Below are positions 51,889 through 62,468 of a stretch of DNA of 64,000 nt, one piece after another. A model generated the notes under the pieces. That model was given only the letters and a program-made list of their open reading frames with translations, was not told the origin of the DNA and did not search any database. This stretch comes from JBDIVL01 sp039794405 (GTDB lineage Bacteria; Planctomycetota; Brocadiia; Brocadiales; Brocadiaceae). Each line of letters starts with the position of its first letter. Position 1 is the stretch's first letter. The stretch covers positions 6,012 through 70,011 of the forward strand of contig JBDIVL010000023.1 of NCBI GenBank assembly GCA_039794405.1, read 5' to 3'. The position numbers and the translations under genes were made by a program.

Positions 51889-52848
51889 TTAATATAAACG
51901 TTCAATACATCTTTTTACTGCAGCAACAGCCCTGGGATGATTCATACGAATAATATCGGCACCCGATTGCAAAAGACTAACCGCTGTAATGGTTTCCCAC
52001 AAAGGTCCTCTTTCCTCTCTCGTACCCCATTGCGGGGCATCGCTATCCCCTGACTTTGCTTCTTTTGATCGCCATGATTCATGCCCAACATCGCAAATTA
52101 CAGGCATGGACATCATCCTATCACCGGTAAGCGCAGCTAACCGCTCACGTTCCTGAATTGAGTATGTGTACTCCAGACCATAACCTAGGGCTCCGGTCGA
52201 TTGGAACATAACGATTCGATTAAGAGGGAAGTCCATTTCAGACACAAGAATATTAACCTGTTTTCCTATATTAATATCTACAGGTGCCATGGTAATTATG
52301 CAATGTCCGTCTGCCAGGCATGTAGCGGTAAGTGTCTTATAATTGTCCTGAGTTACAATCCCCATCAAGCAGTTTTCTCCTTTGGCAGCCTGGCTTACCT
52401 TGGGCATCACTTCATTGTCCTTTTCATCATGCTCACATCCCCAGATAATCAAAGGTACATCTACCGCTGTAAGGACCGATTTTACCGTTTTTACTGTATC
52501 TTCAACACTCTTATTCCCTTTATCCGGGTGAACCCCATCCAGCTTGAGACAAATTAAATCTGCTCCGTACTGCTCAACACACTTTTTTGCCCACTGTGCC
52601 GGATTACTGAGAACATCGGCAAATGGTTTCATCAAGGTCTCGTTCCAGTCATCAGGCGGTGTATCATAAACATCCATTGCAACTACTGGTTTATGGCCGG
52701 GATTGCCCTCGAAGTCCATGAAGGGAATACATTTTGAACCCCCGATGGTAATCGTCTTCCCCCGGCTGCCTCCCTTATCCTTCGTGGCACCAAGGGTAAT
52801 TTCATTAACACTGCCCGTCCACTTATCAGCTACATTTGGTATTTCCAT
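51889..52848 (-). CDS. acsD: Corrinoid/Fe-S protein, small subunit
   Basis: 319 residues from the ATG at 52848; a TTG six codons earlier is also possible. It forms a heterodimer with AcsC, together holding the cobamide that carries the methyl group to acetyl-CoA synthase. TIM-barrel fold: VNEITLGATKDKGGSRGKTITIGGSKCIPF, VVAMDVYDTPPDDW, LICLKLDGVHPDKG, and DVGHESWRSKEAKSGD near the end. It sits between the small ORF and acsE. Confidence 0.97.
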   Translation of the reverse strand: MEIPNVADKWTGSVNEITLGATKDKGGSRGKTITIGGSKCIPFMDFEGNPGHKPVVAMDVYDTPPDDWNETLMKPFADVLSNPAQWAKKCVEQYGADLICLKLDGVHPDKGNKSVEDTVKTVKSVLTAVDVPLIIWGCEHDEKDNEVMPKVSQAAKGENCLMGIVTQDNYKTLTATCLADGHCIITMAPVDINIGKQVNILVSEMDFPLNRIVMFQSTGALGYGLEYTYSIQERERLAALTGDRMMSMPVICDVGHESWRSKEAKSGDSDAPQWGTREERGPLWETITAVSLLQSGADIIRMNHPRAVAAVKRCIERLY

Positions 52849-52885
52849 ATTAACGCAATCTCCCAACTCATTTTATACTGAAAAC

Positions 52886-53083
52886 TTAATCACAGAAAAC
52901 CTCTTTTATATTTACTTCTAAACTTTTTATTATCTGCGGCTTTACTGTACCTTCTATTTCAAATATCTTATATCGATTATTTTCGAGCGTATATACTTGC
53001 ATAGTCTTTTCTTCCGGAAGCACAACAATGAACGGTTTAAACAATTTAAGCTGTTTAAATGGCTTTGTGATAGACACTTTCAC
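52886..53083 (-). CDS. Small ORF in the acs operon, possibly a gene remnant
   Basis: 65 residues from a GTG start with no clear ribosome-binding site. The C-terminal part (KTMQVYTLENNRYKIFEIEG, then SLEVNIKEVF) resembles the last strand and helix of Uma2-type (DUF820) nuclease-fold proteins, which suggests the end of a decayed gene inserted between cooC and acsD. The resemblance is from memory of family style only. Confidence 0.35.
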   Translation of the reverse strand: MKVSITKPFKQLKLFKPFIVVLPEEKTMQVYTLENNRYKIFEIEGTVKPQIIKSLEVNIKEVFCD

Positions 53084-53124
53084 CGTTCACAAACTCAGGA
53101 CAGGTTTAACCCATCCTACATTAT

Positions 53125-53916
53125 CTAAATATGGCCGGCAACATCCTTCTCGATCATGCTTGCTGGTAAATGCATTTGTAAGAATTTACCTAATTTTTGA
53201 TATAATTCATTCTCACGTGAAATTTCAAATACAGAAGCCCCGCATGCTGCTGTATCATATATCTCCTGGTCAAATGGGAATATGGCAGATACTTCGATTC
53301 CCAAACTCTGCAATTTTTGCTGGAGATTTTCATGGATGCCATTCCTAGGTACCCGGTTTAATATGCATAATTTTTTCTTGATCGTAACCGGAAGTGAATC
53401 GGCTAATTTCAGAATTCGTTGTATCGTCAATGCACCTACGATCGTTGGTTCGCTTACCACCATTAAGAGGTCCACATTATTAGTGGTCCTGCGGGAAAGG
53501 TGTTCCATACCGGCCTCATTATCCGTTACAATACAAGGATATGTTGTCCCTACCTTATCGAGATATTTCCGCAAGAGATTATTCACATAGCAATAGCACT
53601 TTGGACCTTCAGGCCTTCCCATCGTTAAAAGATCAAATTTTTCCGTTTCGATAATAGATTCCTCGATAGCATATTCAATATATCTCTCCTTAGACATCCC
53701 GGAAAAATCTACCTTTTTTTCTACAACATCTTCACGGATATCGGCAACGGTACTCTGAATGTGCAATCCAAGCAATGCACCTAAAGAGGCGTTGGGGTCA
53801 GCATCGACAGCCGATACAGGTTTGCCAAGTTCTTCAGTAATATATCTGATAATAAGAGCGGAAAGAGTTGATTTTCCTGTTCCACCTTTTCCTGCTACTG
53901 CGATACTAAAAGCCAT
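53125..53916 (-). CDS. CODH/ACS nickel-insertion ATPase, CooC/AcsF type
   Basis: 263 residues, MinD-like deviant P-loop ATPase: AVAGKGGTGKSTLSALI (deviant Walker A with two Lys), VDADPNASLGALLGL and VTDNEAGMEHLSRRT. Family members CooC and AcsF help insert nickel into CODH or ACS. A Cys pair CYCYVNNLL near residue 112 could be the dimeric metal site. It is the second such ATPase in this operon (the other is at 62.6 kb); by position it may act on acetyl-CoA synthase, but this is inferred. Confidence 0.9.
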   Translation of the reverse strand: MAFSIAVAGKGGTGKSTLSALIIRYITEELGKPVSAVDADPNASLGALLGLHIQSTVADIREDVVEKKVDFSGMSKERYIEYAIEESIIETEKFDLLTMGRPEGPKCYCYVNNLLRKYLDKVGTTYPCIVTDNEAGMEHLSRRTTNNVDLLMVVSEPTIVGALTIQRILKLADSLPVTIKKKLCILNRVPRNGIHENLQQKLQSLGIEVSAIFPFDQEIYDTAACGASVFEISRENELYQKLGKFLQMHLPASMIEKDVAGHI

Positions 53917-53931
53917 GCAAAACCCTCATAA

Positions 53932-55860
53932 TTATAAAGTTTTTAACTCCTCGGCCACTGACGGAAATTTTTCAATATTGGTATGTGGCAAAAAATTTGC
54001 CGATACATACTCTTCCATATATTTATTGTTACTCATCAGATCAAAATATGTCATCCTGGAGGCAATTGTCTTTGCAACTTCATAGGCATCTTTCGAAAAC
54101 AAGGACATCTTTGCACCAATTACCGAGGTATTACCTACAAATTGAACTTTTGAAATGGAAATATCAGGAAGCATTCCAATCGTAATAGCACTCCGTATAT
54201 CCAGATAATTACCAAATCCTCCTGCAAGGTATAACTGCTCGATATCATCTACACTCATACCCATGGATTCTATCAACGTAGAAATAGCCGAATAAATCGC
54301 AGCCTTTGAACGTATCAGATTTTGAATATCGGCCTGCGTAATCACAAGGTCCTTTTTCGTGGCGGTTTTGGACTTTTCTACGAGAATAAATTCATATCCA
54401 TTATCTGTTTTTCTCAGGCGATTAGTATCTATCCCTTTCTGAAAATTTCCTGTCCTGTCTATAACTCCACTTCTAACCAGATTGGCCAGGCAGTCCAATA
54501 ACCCCGATCCGCATATTCCACTTGGGGGAGCATCGCCAATCGTCTTGCAAACGACATCAAAATCCTTTGTGATCTTTACTTTTTCTATAGCCCCTTTTGC
54601 TGCACGCATCCCGCATGAAATACCACTACCTTCAAAGGAAGGGCCTGCGGATGCCGAACAGCAGACCATCCAATCCTTATTACCCAGTACAATCTCACCA
54701 TTCGTTCCTATATCAATGAGAACCGATAGTACATCGGCATTATCCAAACGAATGGACAGGACACCAGAAGAAATGTCACCACCCACATACGCACCAACAC
54801 AGGGCAGTGTATAAAGTAAACCATGGCTATTAATTTTTATCCCTATCTCATCTGCCTTGATCGGAGGAACAAAACTAGCCGAAGGAAGATATGGTTCTCT
54901 TCTGATATTTGTAGGATCCAAACCCAGGAGAAAATGTGTCATTACGGTATTTCCAGCACAAACAACAGCATTAATGTCATGAATATTGAGTTTATTCCTT
55001 TTTACCAGTGTGGATATCAGATGATTAATATCTTCAATCAATACCTCTTGCATAATTTCCATTGCATCATGCTGTTCTGCATAAATAATCCGCTGGATAT
55101 AATCATCCCCATACTTAATCTGAGAATTATAGGTAGCTTCAACATCAATTGTTTCTGCGGTTGATAGATTAAGAAGATGGGCTACCACGGTGGTTGTACC
55201 CACATCTACCGCAACACCATAACTATTTGTACTAACGTCCCCCAGTTGTACCTCAAGAATCTCAACAAAAGAGTTCCGGTAACCGAGAGTTGCAGTAACC
55301 ATCCATTTACTATTTCTCAAAAGGTTTGGTAAATGTTTTAAAACAGCAAAATTCGCCGTAAGTTTTTCCAGTGAGATACCCGTCTTCACCATAATACCCT
55401 GACAAAGTCTTTCATAATCTGCCATACTGTCATCCAAGTCAGGGGGTGACAATTCAAGATATACCTTGCTCACTAATGGATTTTGTTGAAACTGTTCGGC
55501 CCCCAAACTAACCGCTGCTTGTGAGCCAGGGAATTGCGGATAATCACTTACAAGGATCTGGCTTTTGTCTAACCTGGATTCTTCGGGTATTACAACCTCC
55601 AGATCCCCCATTACCTTTGTCCTACAGGCAAGGACATATCCCTTTTCCACATCTGATCGGGAGATATGGGTAGTAGGCATACTATCTACCCTGCCACTAT
55701 TCAGGATAACCTTACATTTACCGCAGGTACCATCACCACCGCAAAGGGCATTAATAAATAAATCCCCTTTGTAAGACGCATCCAGGATAGTTTTATCCTT
55801 TTCGATCTCTACAGTAACTTCACCAGGAAGGAAATGTACTTTATAATGTGAATTTTCCAA
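53932..55860 (-). CDS. acsV: Reductive activator of corrinoid/Fe-S protein (RACo/AcsV)
   Basis: 642 residues. An N-terminal [2Fe-2S] ferredoxin (1-95; Cys40, Cys46, Cys49, Cys79), a linker, and a large ASKHA domain (about 210-640: YGVAVDVGTTTVVAHLL, VCAGNTVMTHFLLGLDP, SVLIDIGTNGEIVLG, SCGMRAAKGAIEKV, GICGSGLLDCLANLV, LAGGFGNYLDIRSAITIGMLP). It uses ATP to restore the cobalt of AcsCD from the inactive Co(II) to the Co(I) state. It sits 15 bases upstream of the cooC-type gene. Confidence 0.97.
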   Translation of the reverse strand: MENSHYKVHFLPGEVTVEIEKDKTILDASYKGDLFINALCGGDGTCGKCKVILNSGRVDSMPTTHISRSDVEKGYVLACRTKVMGDLEVVIPEESRLDKSQILVSDYPQFPGSQAAVSLGAEQFQQNPLVSKVYLELSPPDLDDSMADYERLCQGIMVKTGISLEKLTANFAVLKHLPNLLRNSKWMVTATLGYRNSFVEILEVQLGDVSTNSYGVAVDVGTTTVVAHLLNLSTAETIDVEATYNSQIKYGDDYIQRIIYAEQHDAMEIMQEVLIEDINHLISTLVKRNKLNIHDINAVVCAGNTVMTHFLLGLDPTNIRREPYLPSASFVPPIKADEIGIKINSHGLLYTLPCVGAYVGGDISSGVLSIRLDNADVLSVLIDIGTNGEIVLGNKDWMVCCSASAGPSFEGSGISCGMRAAKGAIEKVKITKDFDVVCKTIGDAPPSGICGSGLLDCLANLVRSGVIDRTGNFQKGIDTNRLRKTDNGYEFILVEKSKTATKKDLVITQADIQNLIRSKAAIYSAISTLIESMGMSVDDIEQLYLAGGFGNYLDIRSAITIGMLPDISISKVQFVGNTSVIGAKMSLFSKDAYEVAKTIASRMTYFDLMSNNKYMEEYVSANFLPHTNIEKFPSVAEELKTL

Positions 55861-56021
55861 TGTTATTTTTTAAAAATAAGATTTATTATGAAAAACATAA
55901 AATATACGTATTCAACTTTAATAGAATTATGTTAAGTTTATAGCTGACCGGATACCTCGTATGCATTTAAGCTCCCGGGTAGATTCACTTCCCGTTTATC
56001 CACCCTACCACAGTTACTGTA

Positions 56022-57362
56022 TTAAGTCCGCCATACGGTTTTCAAATAAGAAGGAAGCCCTGATGCCTCCCTTGGCCCAACAAGAATTTCCCATCCAAGG
56101 GTCTCCTGCAGCTTTCCGGACATCACGGCCACAAGCCCCGGAATAATGAGCTTTCTGTGCTTTACTTTTTCTTCTACCTTAGCGTCTGCCATCGCCTTGG
56201 CCACGACTTTATCGTTGAGTTTATCGCCGGAATATGCAGTTAACACTGAAGTTCCACCCGTATCTACTGACAAGATGAATGCAGGGACACGGCTTCCCTC
56301 AACCTCACCTTCAACTGTATAATAAGTAAGCGAGAAGTTTGTTGTAAACAGCACGGGAGAATCCTCTTTAACATCGCCCACGGCATACAATTTCGGCTCA
56401 ACCTGGATTGGTTTTTGTGGATCAGTAAAGACGTTTGCCCTTGCAGTAAGTAACGGCATAATACCCCAGGGCTCACAGATATTAACTGCAACAATACCCG
56501 CATATTTAAGCAGATACGTACTTGCAAGCGAGGCTTCCTGGAATGGGTCGTTATCGGAAACAAAGGTAATCATTGGAAAACCAACGGCACGGAAGTTTTT
56601 CTTTAAAGCTGCCCTTCTTACCTTTGTCAATTTCTGAAGCACCTCTTTTGGATTATCACCGCCAACATCCAGCATAATCTCTTCAACACCTACCTTCTTC
56701 ACCCGTTCTGCAAGGTCTGCAAGTTGTTCTAACGTTGACGCAGTAATGGCGATCGGACAATTTTTCTCTTTGGCCAACGCTGCCATGGCCTCGCAGTTTT
56801 CCGGATTTGCACCATGAATCAAAGGCCTCTTTTCAGCACAATTTGACAGGGCAGCCTTCATACATTCTACAGATGTGCTGCTCAGAATCATACTAAGGTG
56901 GGTACCATCACTTACTGTCTTCGCGGCTTTAGCAAATTTTTCTGCGCTATTGCTCTTATTCATAACCGCAATCAAATCGATTTCGATTTCCGTACCAACA
57001 CGGGACATTTTTAAACTATTAATCTTTTTCAGACGGTCATTAAAGGCATTATCGTGTAAATCATCCTGGATGGTAACGGCTATACCCGTAGGGTGATAAA
57101 ATTTCTCCTCATGCCTGAACAATACATTTTCTTCACCGACTTCTACCTTTTTTGCGCCAGTACCGATAGTTACGAGTTTTATTGGAGGTGCAGAGGCAGC
57201 TCCTAAAGTCTTCTTTGCATCTTCACTCACATCGGGACAATCTGAGAGATTTGCCTTTTTTTGGGCTAATTGCATAGCAAACGCCAAACACGTTGGTCGC
57301 CCGCACTTTTTACAATTTGTTTTGGGAAGTAGTTTGTATATGTCCAGTCCGGTTAGTGCCAT
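56022..57362 (-). CDS. acsC: Corrinoid/Fe-S protein, large subunit
   Basis: 446 residues, full length. The N-terminal [4Fe-4S] domain is visible: Cys17, Cys20, Cys25 and Cys42 (C-x2-C-x4-C-x16-C). A TIM barrel follows (LDVGGDNPKEVLQKL, AVGFPMITFVSDND, AVNICEPWGIMPLL) and a C-terminal cobamide-binding domain (AFILSVDTGGTSVLTAYSGDKL). It receives the methyl group from AcsE and presents it to AcsB. Confidence 0.97.
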   Translation of the reverse strand: MALTGLDIYKLLPKTNCKKCGRPTCLAFAMQLAQKKANLSDCPDVSEDAKKTLGAASAPPIKLVTIGTGAKKVEVGEENVLFRHEEKFYHPTGIAVTIQDDLHDNAFNDRLKKINSLKMSRVGTEIEIDLIAVMNKSNSAEKFAKAAKTVSDGTHLSMILSSTSVECMKAALSNCAEKRPLIHGANPENCEAMAALAKEKNCPIAITASTLEQLADLAERVKKVGVEEIMLDVGGDNPKEVLQKLTKVRRAALKKNFRAVGFPMITFVSDNDPFQEASLASTYLLKYAGIVAVNICEPWGIMPLLTARANVFTDPQKPIQVEPKLYAVGDVKEDSPVLFTTNFSLTYYTVEGEVEGSRVPAFILSVDTGGTSVLTAYSGDKLNDKVVAKAMADAKVEEKVKHRKLIIPGLVAVMSGKLQETLGWEILVGPREASGLPSYLKTVWRT

Positions 57363-57502
57363 TCTTTACTATCCTTTCACATGAATAAATTTACATATCA
57401 TCAAATGAAAAACCACCCATTCATTCTCCTTTGAAAAACAGAACAAACAGGTGGCTATAAAATACAGAAAATTCCCATTGATATAGGCAACTTCCATAAA
57501 AA

Positions 57503-58111
57503 TCACGTTTTTAATTCGTCGCTCGTTCGTATAATTTTATTAACCAGTCCATATTTCTGTGCTTCTTCGGCGGACATCCAGAAATTTCTTTTTGTATCCG
57601 ATTCTACTTTTCCGATGGTCTGCCCTGTTTCTGAAGAAATTAACCGGTTGATCTTTTCACGGCATTTGAGGATTTCAGTAGCTTCAATCTGAATATCAGC
57701 AGCAGTTCCATGGATGCCGGTAGAAGGCTGATGGATAAGAATACGTGCGCTCGGCAAGCTGTACCGGTTCTCTTTTCTTGCGCCAAGTAAGATGATTACA
57801 GCCGCACTGGCCACAACACCGGTACACACGGCCTTTATTTTTGGTTTGACAAACCGCATCATATCATAAATCGCAAAGCCAGCATCAGCATCTCCACCCG
57901 GAGAATTGATAAATATCTTTATATCATCGTTACTTTCTGCTTCAAGGAGAAGGAGTTGGGTCATGATTTGCTGTGCCATTTTCTTGTTTATTTCATCAGT
58001 CACCATAACCGTGCGAGTTTTTAACAGTTTTGAGATAAAATCTCCTCCTCGCTGCTTTTCCTTTTCTTCACTTTCCTCATCCTTGTTAAAGGACGCTCTA
58101 TGAGAAATCAT
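57503..58111 (-). CDS. ClpP-family serine protease inside the acs operon
   Basis: 202 residues from the ATG at 58111 (GGAG lies ten bases upstream). Catalytic triad: Ser in TGVVASAAV, His in RILIHQPSTG and Asp in ESDTKRNFW, so an active ClpP-like peptidase is likely. The N-terminal about 35 residues are charged and differ from housekeeping ClpP, and the substitutions GQAASMG to GVVASAA and TDRD to TKRN mark a diverged paralogue. It lies between acsB and acsC on the same strand with gaps of 140-160 bases. It may be an unrelated passenger or may control turnover of the complex. Confidence 0.88.
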   Translation of the reverse strand: MISHRASFNKDEESEEKEKQRGGDFISKLLKTRTVMVTDEINKKMAQQIMTQLLLLEAESNDDIKIFINSPGGDADAGFAIYDMMRFVKPKIKAVCTGVVASAAVIILLGARKENRYSLPSARILIHQPSTGIHGTAADIQIEATEILKCREKINRLISSETGQTIGKVESDTKRNFWMSAEEAQKYGLVNKIIRTSDELKT

Positions 58112-58275
58112 CAATAACTCCGTAATGAAAAATTGTTGTAATTAATGTATCGTTAATGAATTTTAACAGTTTGTCGAAACACAGTGCATTGGGCACTACA
58201 TGGAAGCACATCCTTCGAACCGTACCGAATTTTTCTCTATTGCCTGTTGGTGACATTCTCAAATCTTCTTTTCCC

Positions 58276-60462
58276 CTAAAACATCGGTGCCAAAACTAAT
58301 GCAGGATGCTCAACCTTCTGCATATACGCTACAACCTCTTCCTCGGTCTGTGCTACCGTCTCGTCGGCTATTTTATTAAGGAATTCCGATCCCAAACCCA
58401 AGCTTTCAGCAGTTTTTACAAGCATCTCACTTAATTCTTCTTTCAGAGCCTTAGGCATCCACACTACCCGGGCAAGACCACCATCTGCCGAGACAAATTT
58501 TCTACTGCTGAGATAAAATTTGCTATGGCCCATAAAACCAGGAGTTTGCAGCCCCCCGCCAACTGTACCGGCAAGCGTGGAGAATTTCATACCACAGGGG
58601 GTCATCTCAGTAAAGTCACGGTCGACCACCATGATTCCATTTGTCATTGGTAACATAGCAGAAATACACTCAAAACACCCACAGCTTGTCATGGGGTCTG
58701 TCATGATGCTATACAAACTCACCTTCTCGAGTGACCTATTCGAACCATTATAGATGAACGAATTGGTACCCTCCCACTGCCCCAGGATATCATTAACAAC
58801 CTTTCCTCTTTCTATAGGCTGGTTTGGCCCTGTTGGATTAATTTCATAACCTGCTTTCCCATCCAGCCAGCTAACGGAACCACAGAGGCCGGAACGTTCC
58901 GGCGTAACAACACAAATATGGGTTGGCGCAAAACTTTGACAGAGTGTACAGCTATAAAACACATTCACGGATTCATCAGTCATACCCTTTAACCGTGCAT
59001 CGCGCTCTGCATATGCAGCACGTACATCTTTTAAGAGCTTCTCTACGTCTTCCCGCTTTGTATATAAAGTTACCTGGACTTTATCAAGGATAGCACCAAA
59101 TTCACCGTGGAATTTGGCGTGAATGATATTGCCTATGTGTTTAAGCCGAAAACCGGCCTTAAAGGCCTCTTTACTAATACGGTGGCGGATAATATCTCTC
59201 TGTCCCATGTGAAACAACCCCTGTGCCTCGCCTAAAAACCGATGCATTTGTCGTTCGAAAATAGGCTCAAAGTCAGGTTGCATCTTCCGACCGTACACTT
59301 CAACCATGATACCAACAGACACGCCGGGACCAGACGGAATTTCGTCCAAATCAGGACCGAGAACCCTTATTTTACCATCTTCTACCTCATCAATTTCTTT
59401 CGTACACACGTATTCAAAGGCTGGTGTACCGGGTCCTCCGATCTCAATTTGCATATCTTCTTTTCTGATACGCTCACCTTCAAAAGCCGGCCCATATGGC
59501 ACCGGAAGGTCAATCTTGTGGATAGATATCTTTAAGCCTCTCACCTCGACACATTTATCGACGATCTTATCAACCGGTACCCGGGAAACTACGTGCTCAT
59601 ACGTACAAACACCCGTTGGTAATATTTCAGGAATATCAATATTGGTGATCGTCGGGAAGCCATAATTAATTGCACCTGCCGCATTCGCATACTGCTCGTC
59701 AGTGACTCTCGTACCCAAAGCAAGAACAAAGGCAAAGATGCGGTTTTTATTATAAAGGAGATTTTTTTTGAAGTCACCAGGCGGTACGTTACCAAACGAA
59801 AGTGCTGCCCTGTTAGCAAAACCTAAGGAATATACCGCAGCAGAGGTTTCCTTTCCAAAAGGTACAAGTCTGGTATCCCACCCCATCTGTACCCCTTTTT
59901 CTGCCAGTTGTTCTGCAAAAGACACACCCAGGTTATCGGATTGTATGAATACATAGAGATTCTTCTGTTGAAGTTCTCTGGCAATTTTGACCGCCGTATC
60001 CGCGTCAGGAGCGCATCCGACAATAGCAGCGAAACCGGGTGCCGTACCATCCACAAATTCAATGCCTCGCTCACGCATAATAACATCGTCTGCAGCCCCT
60101 AACCATATGCCATCAACAGGATGAGGTCCAATTAAATATTTACAGGCTTCGTAAACTTCCTCTGCAAAGAGTGTTGCCATACCAGCATCCAGGGTATGCC
60201 CCAGATATGGAACCCAATGTTTCTCAGCAGGCAAAGGAGGTAACATGCTTCTTGCCAAACCAATAACATGCACACAATCTTCCAAAGTTTTTACCGGAAT
60301 ACCGGTCATAGAATAGATGATTGGCAAATAATAAGCTGTATTGGGGAATTCCACTTTACAATCACGCCCTTTTTGAGCAATTGCTTCAGCAAGCTTTTTA
60401 TCAGCCTTGTCTACAATTTGGTATGCACCGCGGATAGCGGCAGAACAGATGATTTTTGACAT
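58276..60462 (-). CDS. acsB: Acetyl-CoA synthase
   Basis: 728 residues, the full bacterial length. It joins CO, the methyl group and CoA at the A-cluster, a [4Fe-4S] linked to two nickels. Ligands by eye: Cys505, Cys508, Cys517 and Cys527 (SCTLCQSFAPTHIC, GLCGS), and Cys594, Cys596 in SCGCFECI; all match the Moorella enzyme's numbering with an offset of one. The N-terminal CO-channel domain (1-310: HTLDAGMATLFAEEVYEACKYLIGPHPVDGIWLG) is present, so it can form the bacterial-type complex with AcsA. The gene is 26 bases after the acsA stop. Confidence 0.98.
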   Translation of the reverse strand: MSKIICSAAIRGAYQIVDKADKKLAEAIAQKGRDCKVEFPNTAYYLPIIYSMTGIPVKTLEDCVHVIGLARSMLPPLPAEKHWVPYLGHTLDAGMATLFAEEVYEACKYLIGPHPVDGIWLGAADDVIMRERGIEFVDGTAPGFAAIVGCAPDADTAVKIARELQQKNLYVFIQSDNLGVSFAEQLAEKGVQMGWDTRLVPFGKETSAAVYSLGFANRAALSFGNVPPGDFKKNLLYNKNRIFAFVLALGTRVTDEQYANAAGAINYGFPTITNIDIPEILPTGVCTYEHVVSRVPVDKIVDKCVEVRGLKISIHKIDLPVPYGPAFEGERIRKEDMQIEIGGPGTPAFEYVCTKEIDEVEDGKIRVLGPDLDEIPSGPGVSVGIMVEVYGRKMQPDFEPIFERQMHRFLGEAQGLFHMGQRDIIRHRISKEAFKAGFRLKHIGNIIHAKFHGEFGAILDKVQVTLYTKREDVEKLLKDVRAAYAERDARLKGMTDESVNVFYSCTLCQSFAPTHICVVTPERSGLCGSVSWLDGKAGYEINPTGPNQPIERGKVVNDILGQWEGTNSFIYNGSNRSLEKVSLYSIMTDPMTSCGCFECISAMLPMTNGIMVVDRDFTEMTPCGMKFSTLAGTVGGGLQTPGFMGHSKFYLSSRKFVSADGGLARVVWMPKALKEELSEMLVKTAESLGLGSEFLNKIADETVAQTEEEVVAYMQKVEHPALVLAPMF

Positions 60463-60488
60463 AAGAAATTACCCCTTTTAAATCTTTT

Positions 60489-62468
60489 TTAATGATGTCC
60501 TGGAACCGGTTTACACTCTCTTTCCAGTGCCCTTCTTTCAGCCATATCGTAAAGTTTTCTTTCCTTTTTAACGTTTATGCCAAGTGCGTCTCTTTTCTTC
60601 TCTATGTGATCCATCATCATCTTGCCGATCTTTTTTAAATCCTGCTCAAAATCCCACCTGGCACCAACCAAGTCTTCCATTTCTTTCGTTAGCAACCTTT
60701 GCATATCAGGTGCACCCGCTACCGGCGTGTTCATACCAAATACGATGTAAATACCCGACGCCACGAAATACTGTCCAATAGCAATGGCCTTCTCACTCAT
60801 CCATTCAAGACATGCACCGGCAACAGGCAAATCACTGATATCATTTCCTAAACCGCCTTCTTTTACCATTTCCGAACAGGCAATAAGAATACGGCTGTTA
60901 TCAACACAGGCACCAGAATGTAATACCGGTGGAATACCTACTGCTTCACAGACCTCTTTCAGGCCAGGACCACAGGCATCTTTTAACTCCGGAAGCATCA
61001 GACCACCAGAAGCACACTGCCCCGCGGCACAACCTGTTGCCACCACCAATATATCATTGGCAATAAGTTCTTTTACAAGATTTACATAAGACATTGCACC
61101 TGGATCCACACGTGGACTTGTGCAACCCGCGATTCCAACAACACCCCGAATCCTTCCATTTATTATGTTATCATTTAAAGGTCTGTAGCTAGCCCTGAAC
61201 CTGCCACCCAACATATATTTAATCGTTTCGTGACTAAAACCGGCAATAAGATCAGGTTCTGCACCACTCGGCACAAATACCTTGCCGTTATCACGATTCT
61301 TATAATTCTCTATAGCCATCGAGATAATCTTCTTTGCCGCCTCAAGTCCGTTTTCATCAGTAAATTCTACATGCTCTGCACCAGAGATTTTAGCCTTTGA
61401 TAAGGTTGTGATAATCTTTGTGTGGAAATGCTTTGCTGCCCCTACAATTGCCTGCATTACACACTGGATATCAACAACCATCAACTCGACTGCACCAGTG
61501 GCTATGGCTGCCTCCTGCATGGTCATATGCCCGGCCATAGGAATCCCATGTCTGACGAGGAGTTCATTTGCCGTACAACAAAGGCCCGCAATAACAATAC
61601 CCTTTGCCCCTGCCGCTTTTGCAGCTTTTATGAGGTCCGGATCGTTGGAGGCAAGGACTACTGCCTCAGCAAGCTGGGGTTCGTGCCCATGAACAACAAC
61701 ATTTACATGGTCTTTCTTCAGGACACCCAAACTCGTCCTTCCCTGTACAGGTTTCGGTGTACCAAATAAGATATCCTGTAATTCGGTCGCTATCATACTG
61801 CCACCCCAGCCATCTGCCAATGCTACACGCATGGCCTGCTTTGTGAGGTTTTGATAATCCTGGTCACCACCAATCCCTGTCCGATGAAAACTCTCACAAA
61901 CCTCACGATCGATCGCCCTTGGTGCAATACCCAGTTTTTCCCATACCTTTTGACGGGTCTCCGGCGCCCTCTTCAGGAACAGTTGGGTTCCGTAAGGCTT
62001 TCCAAATTCCATCAGAGCCATTTCGCCAACTTCTTCGGCAATTTCATTAATCTTGCGTTCTTTTGTCTTTATTCCAAAACATTCGGCAACCGCCATAAGC
62101 TTATCGGTATCTTTAATCCTATAACCTGGTGCTTCACCCCTTGCAGCAGCAATTAAAAGATGCGCTACGGCACGTCCATGGTCTGAGTGGCATGCAGTAC
62201 CTGCACCACTCATACGAAGGTAATGCCGGGCTGCAAAGGTATTGGCATCTGCACCACAAACACCCCTCTTTGGCCCATTCCCGAATGGATCAATGTTGCA
62301 TGGTCCATAGTTACAATGGCGACAACACAACGCAAGACTGCCGTATCCACACTGCGGAAGTTGTGCCTGATATCTATCATACATAGTCTCTACTTTAATT
62401 TCCTTCATCCTGTCGAGCATGACCTGATCTATTGTTTTTTCTTTTTCTTGCATATGAAAATTCTCCAT
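60489..62468 (-). CDS. acsA: CO dehydrogenase subunit of the CODH/ACS complex
   Basis: 659 residues. It reduces CO2 to CO for acetyl-CoA synthesis. Cluster B/D ligands: Cys40, Cys48, Cys49, Cys52, Cys57 and Cys71. C-cluster: His262 in HGHEP, Cys297-298 in LCCTANE, Cys336 in VDIQC, Cys449 in IAGC, Cys480 in ATGCAAGQC and Cys521 in GACVDN; Lys560 in SEKA and the HSDHG tunnel (94-98) are kept. It is followed directly by acsB and preceded by cooC. It differs at many positions from the second CODH at 14.4-16.4 kb. Confidence 0.98.
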   Translation of the reverse strand: MENFHMQEKEKTIDQVMLDRMKEIKVETMYDRYQAQLPQCGYGSLALCCRHCNYGPCNIDPFGNGPKRGVCGADANTFAARHYLRMSGAGTACHSDHGRAVAHLLIAAARGEAPGYRIKDTDKLMAVAECFGIKTKERKINEIAEEVGEMALMEFGKPYGTQLFLKRAPETRQKVWEKLGIAPRAIDREVCESFHRTGIGGDQDYQNLTKQAMRVALADGWGGSMIATELQDILFGTPKPVQGRTSLGVLKKDHVNVVVHGHEPQLAEAVVLASNDPDLIKAAKAAGAKGIVIAGLCCTANELLVRHGIPMAGHMTMQEAAIATGAVELMVVDIQCVMQAIVGAAKHFHTKIITTLSKAKISGAEHVEFTDENGLEAAKKIISMAIENYKNRDNGKVFVPSGAEPDLIAGFSHETIKYMLGGRFRASYRPLNDNIINGRIRGVVGIAGCTSPRVDPGAMSYVNLVKELIANDILVVATGCAAGQCASGGLMLPELKDACGPGLKEVCEAVGIPPVLHSGACVDNSRILIACSEMVKEGGLGNDISDLPVAGACLEWMSEKAIAIGQYFVASGIYIVFGMNTPVAGAPDMQRLLTKEMEDLVGARWDFEQDLKKIGKMMMDHIEKKRDALGINVKKERKLYDMAERRALERECKPVPGHH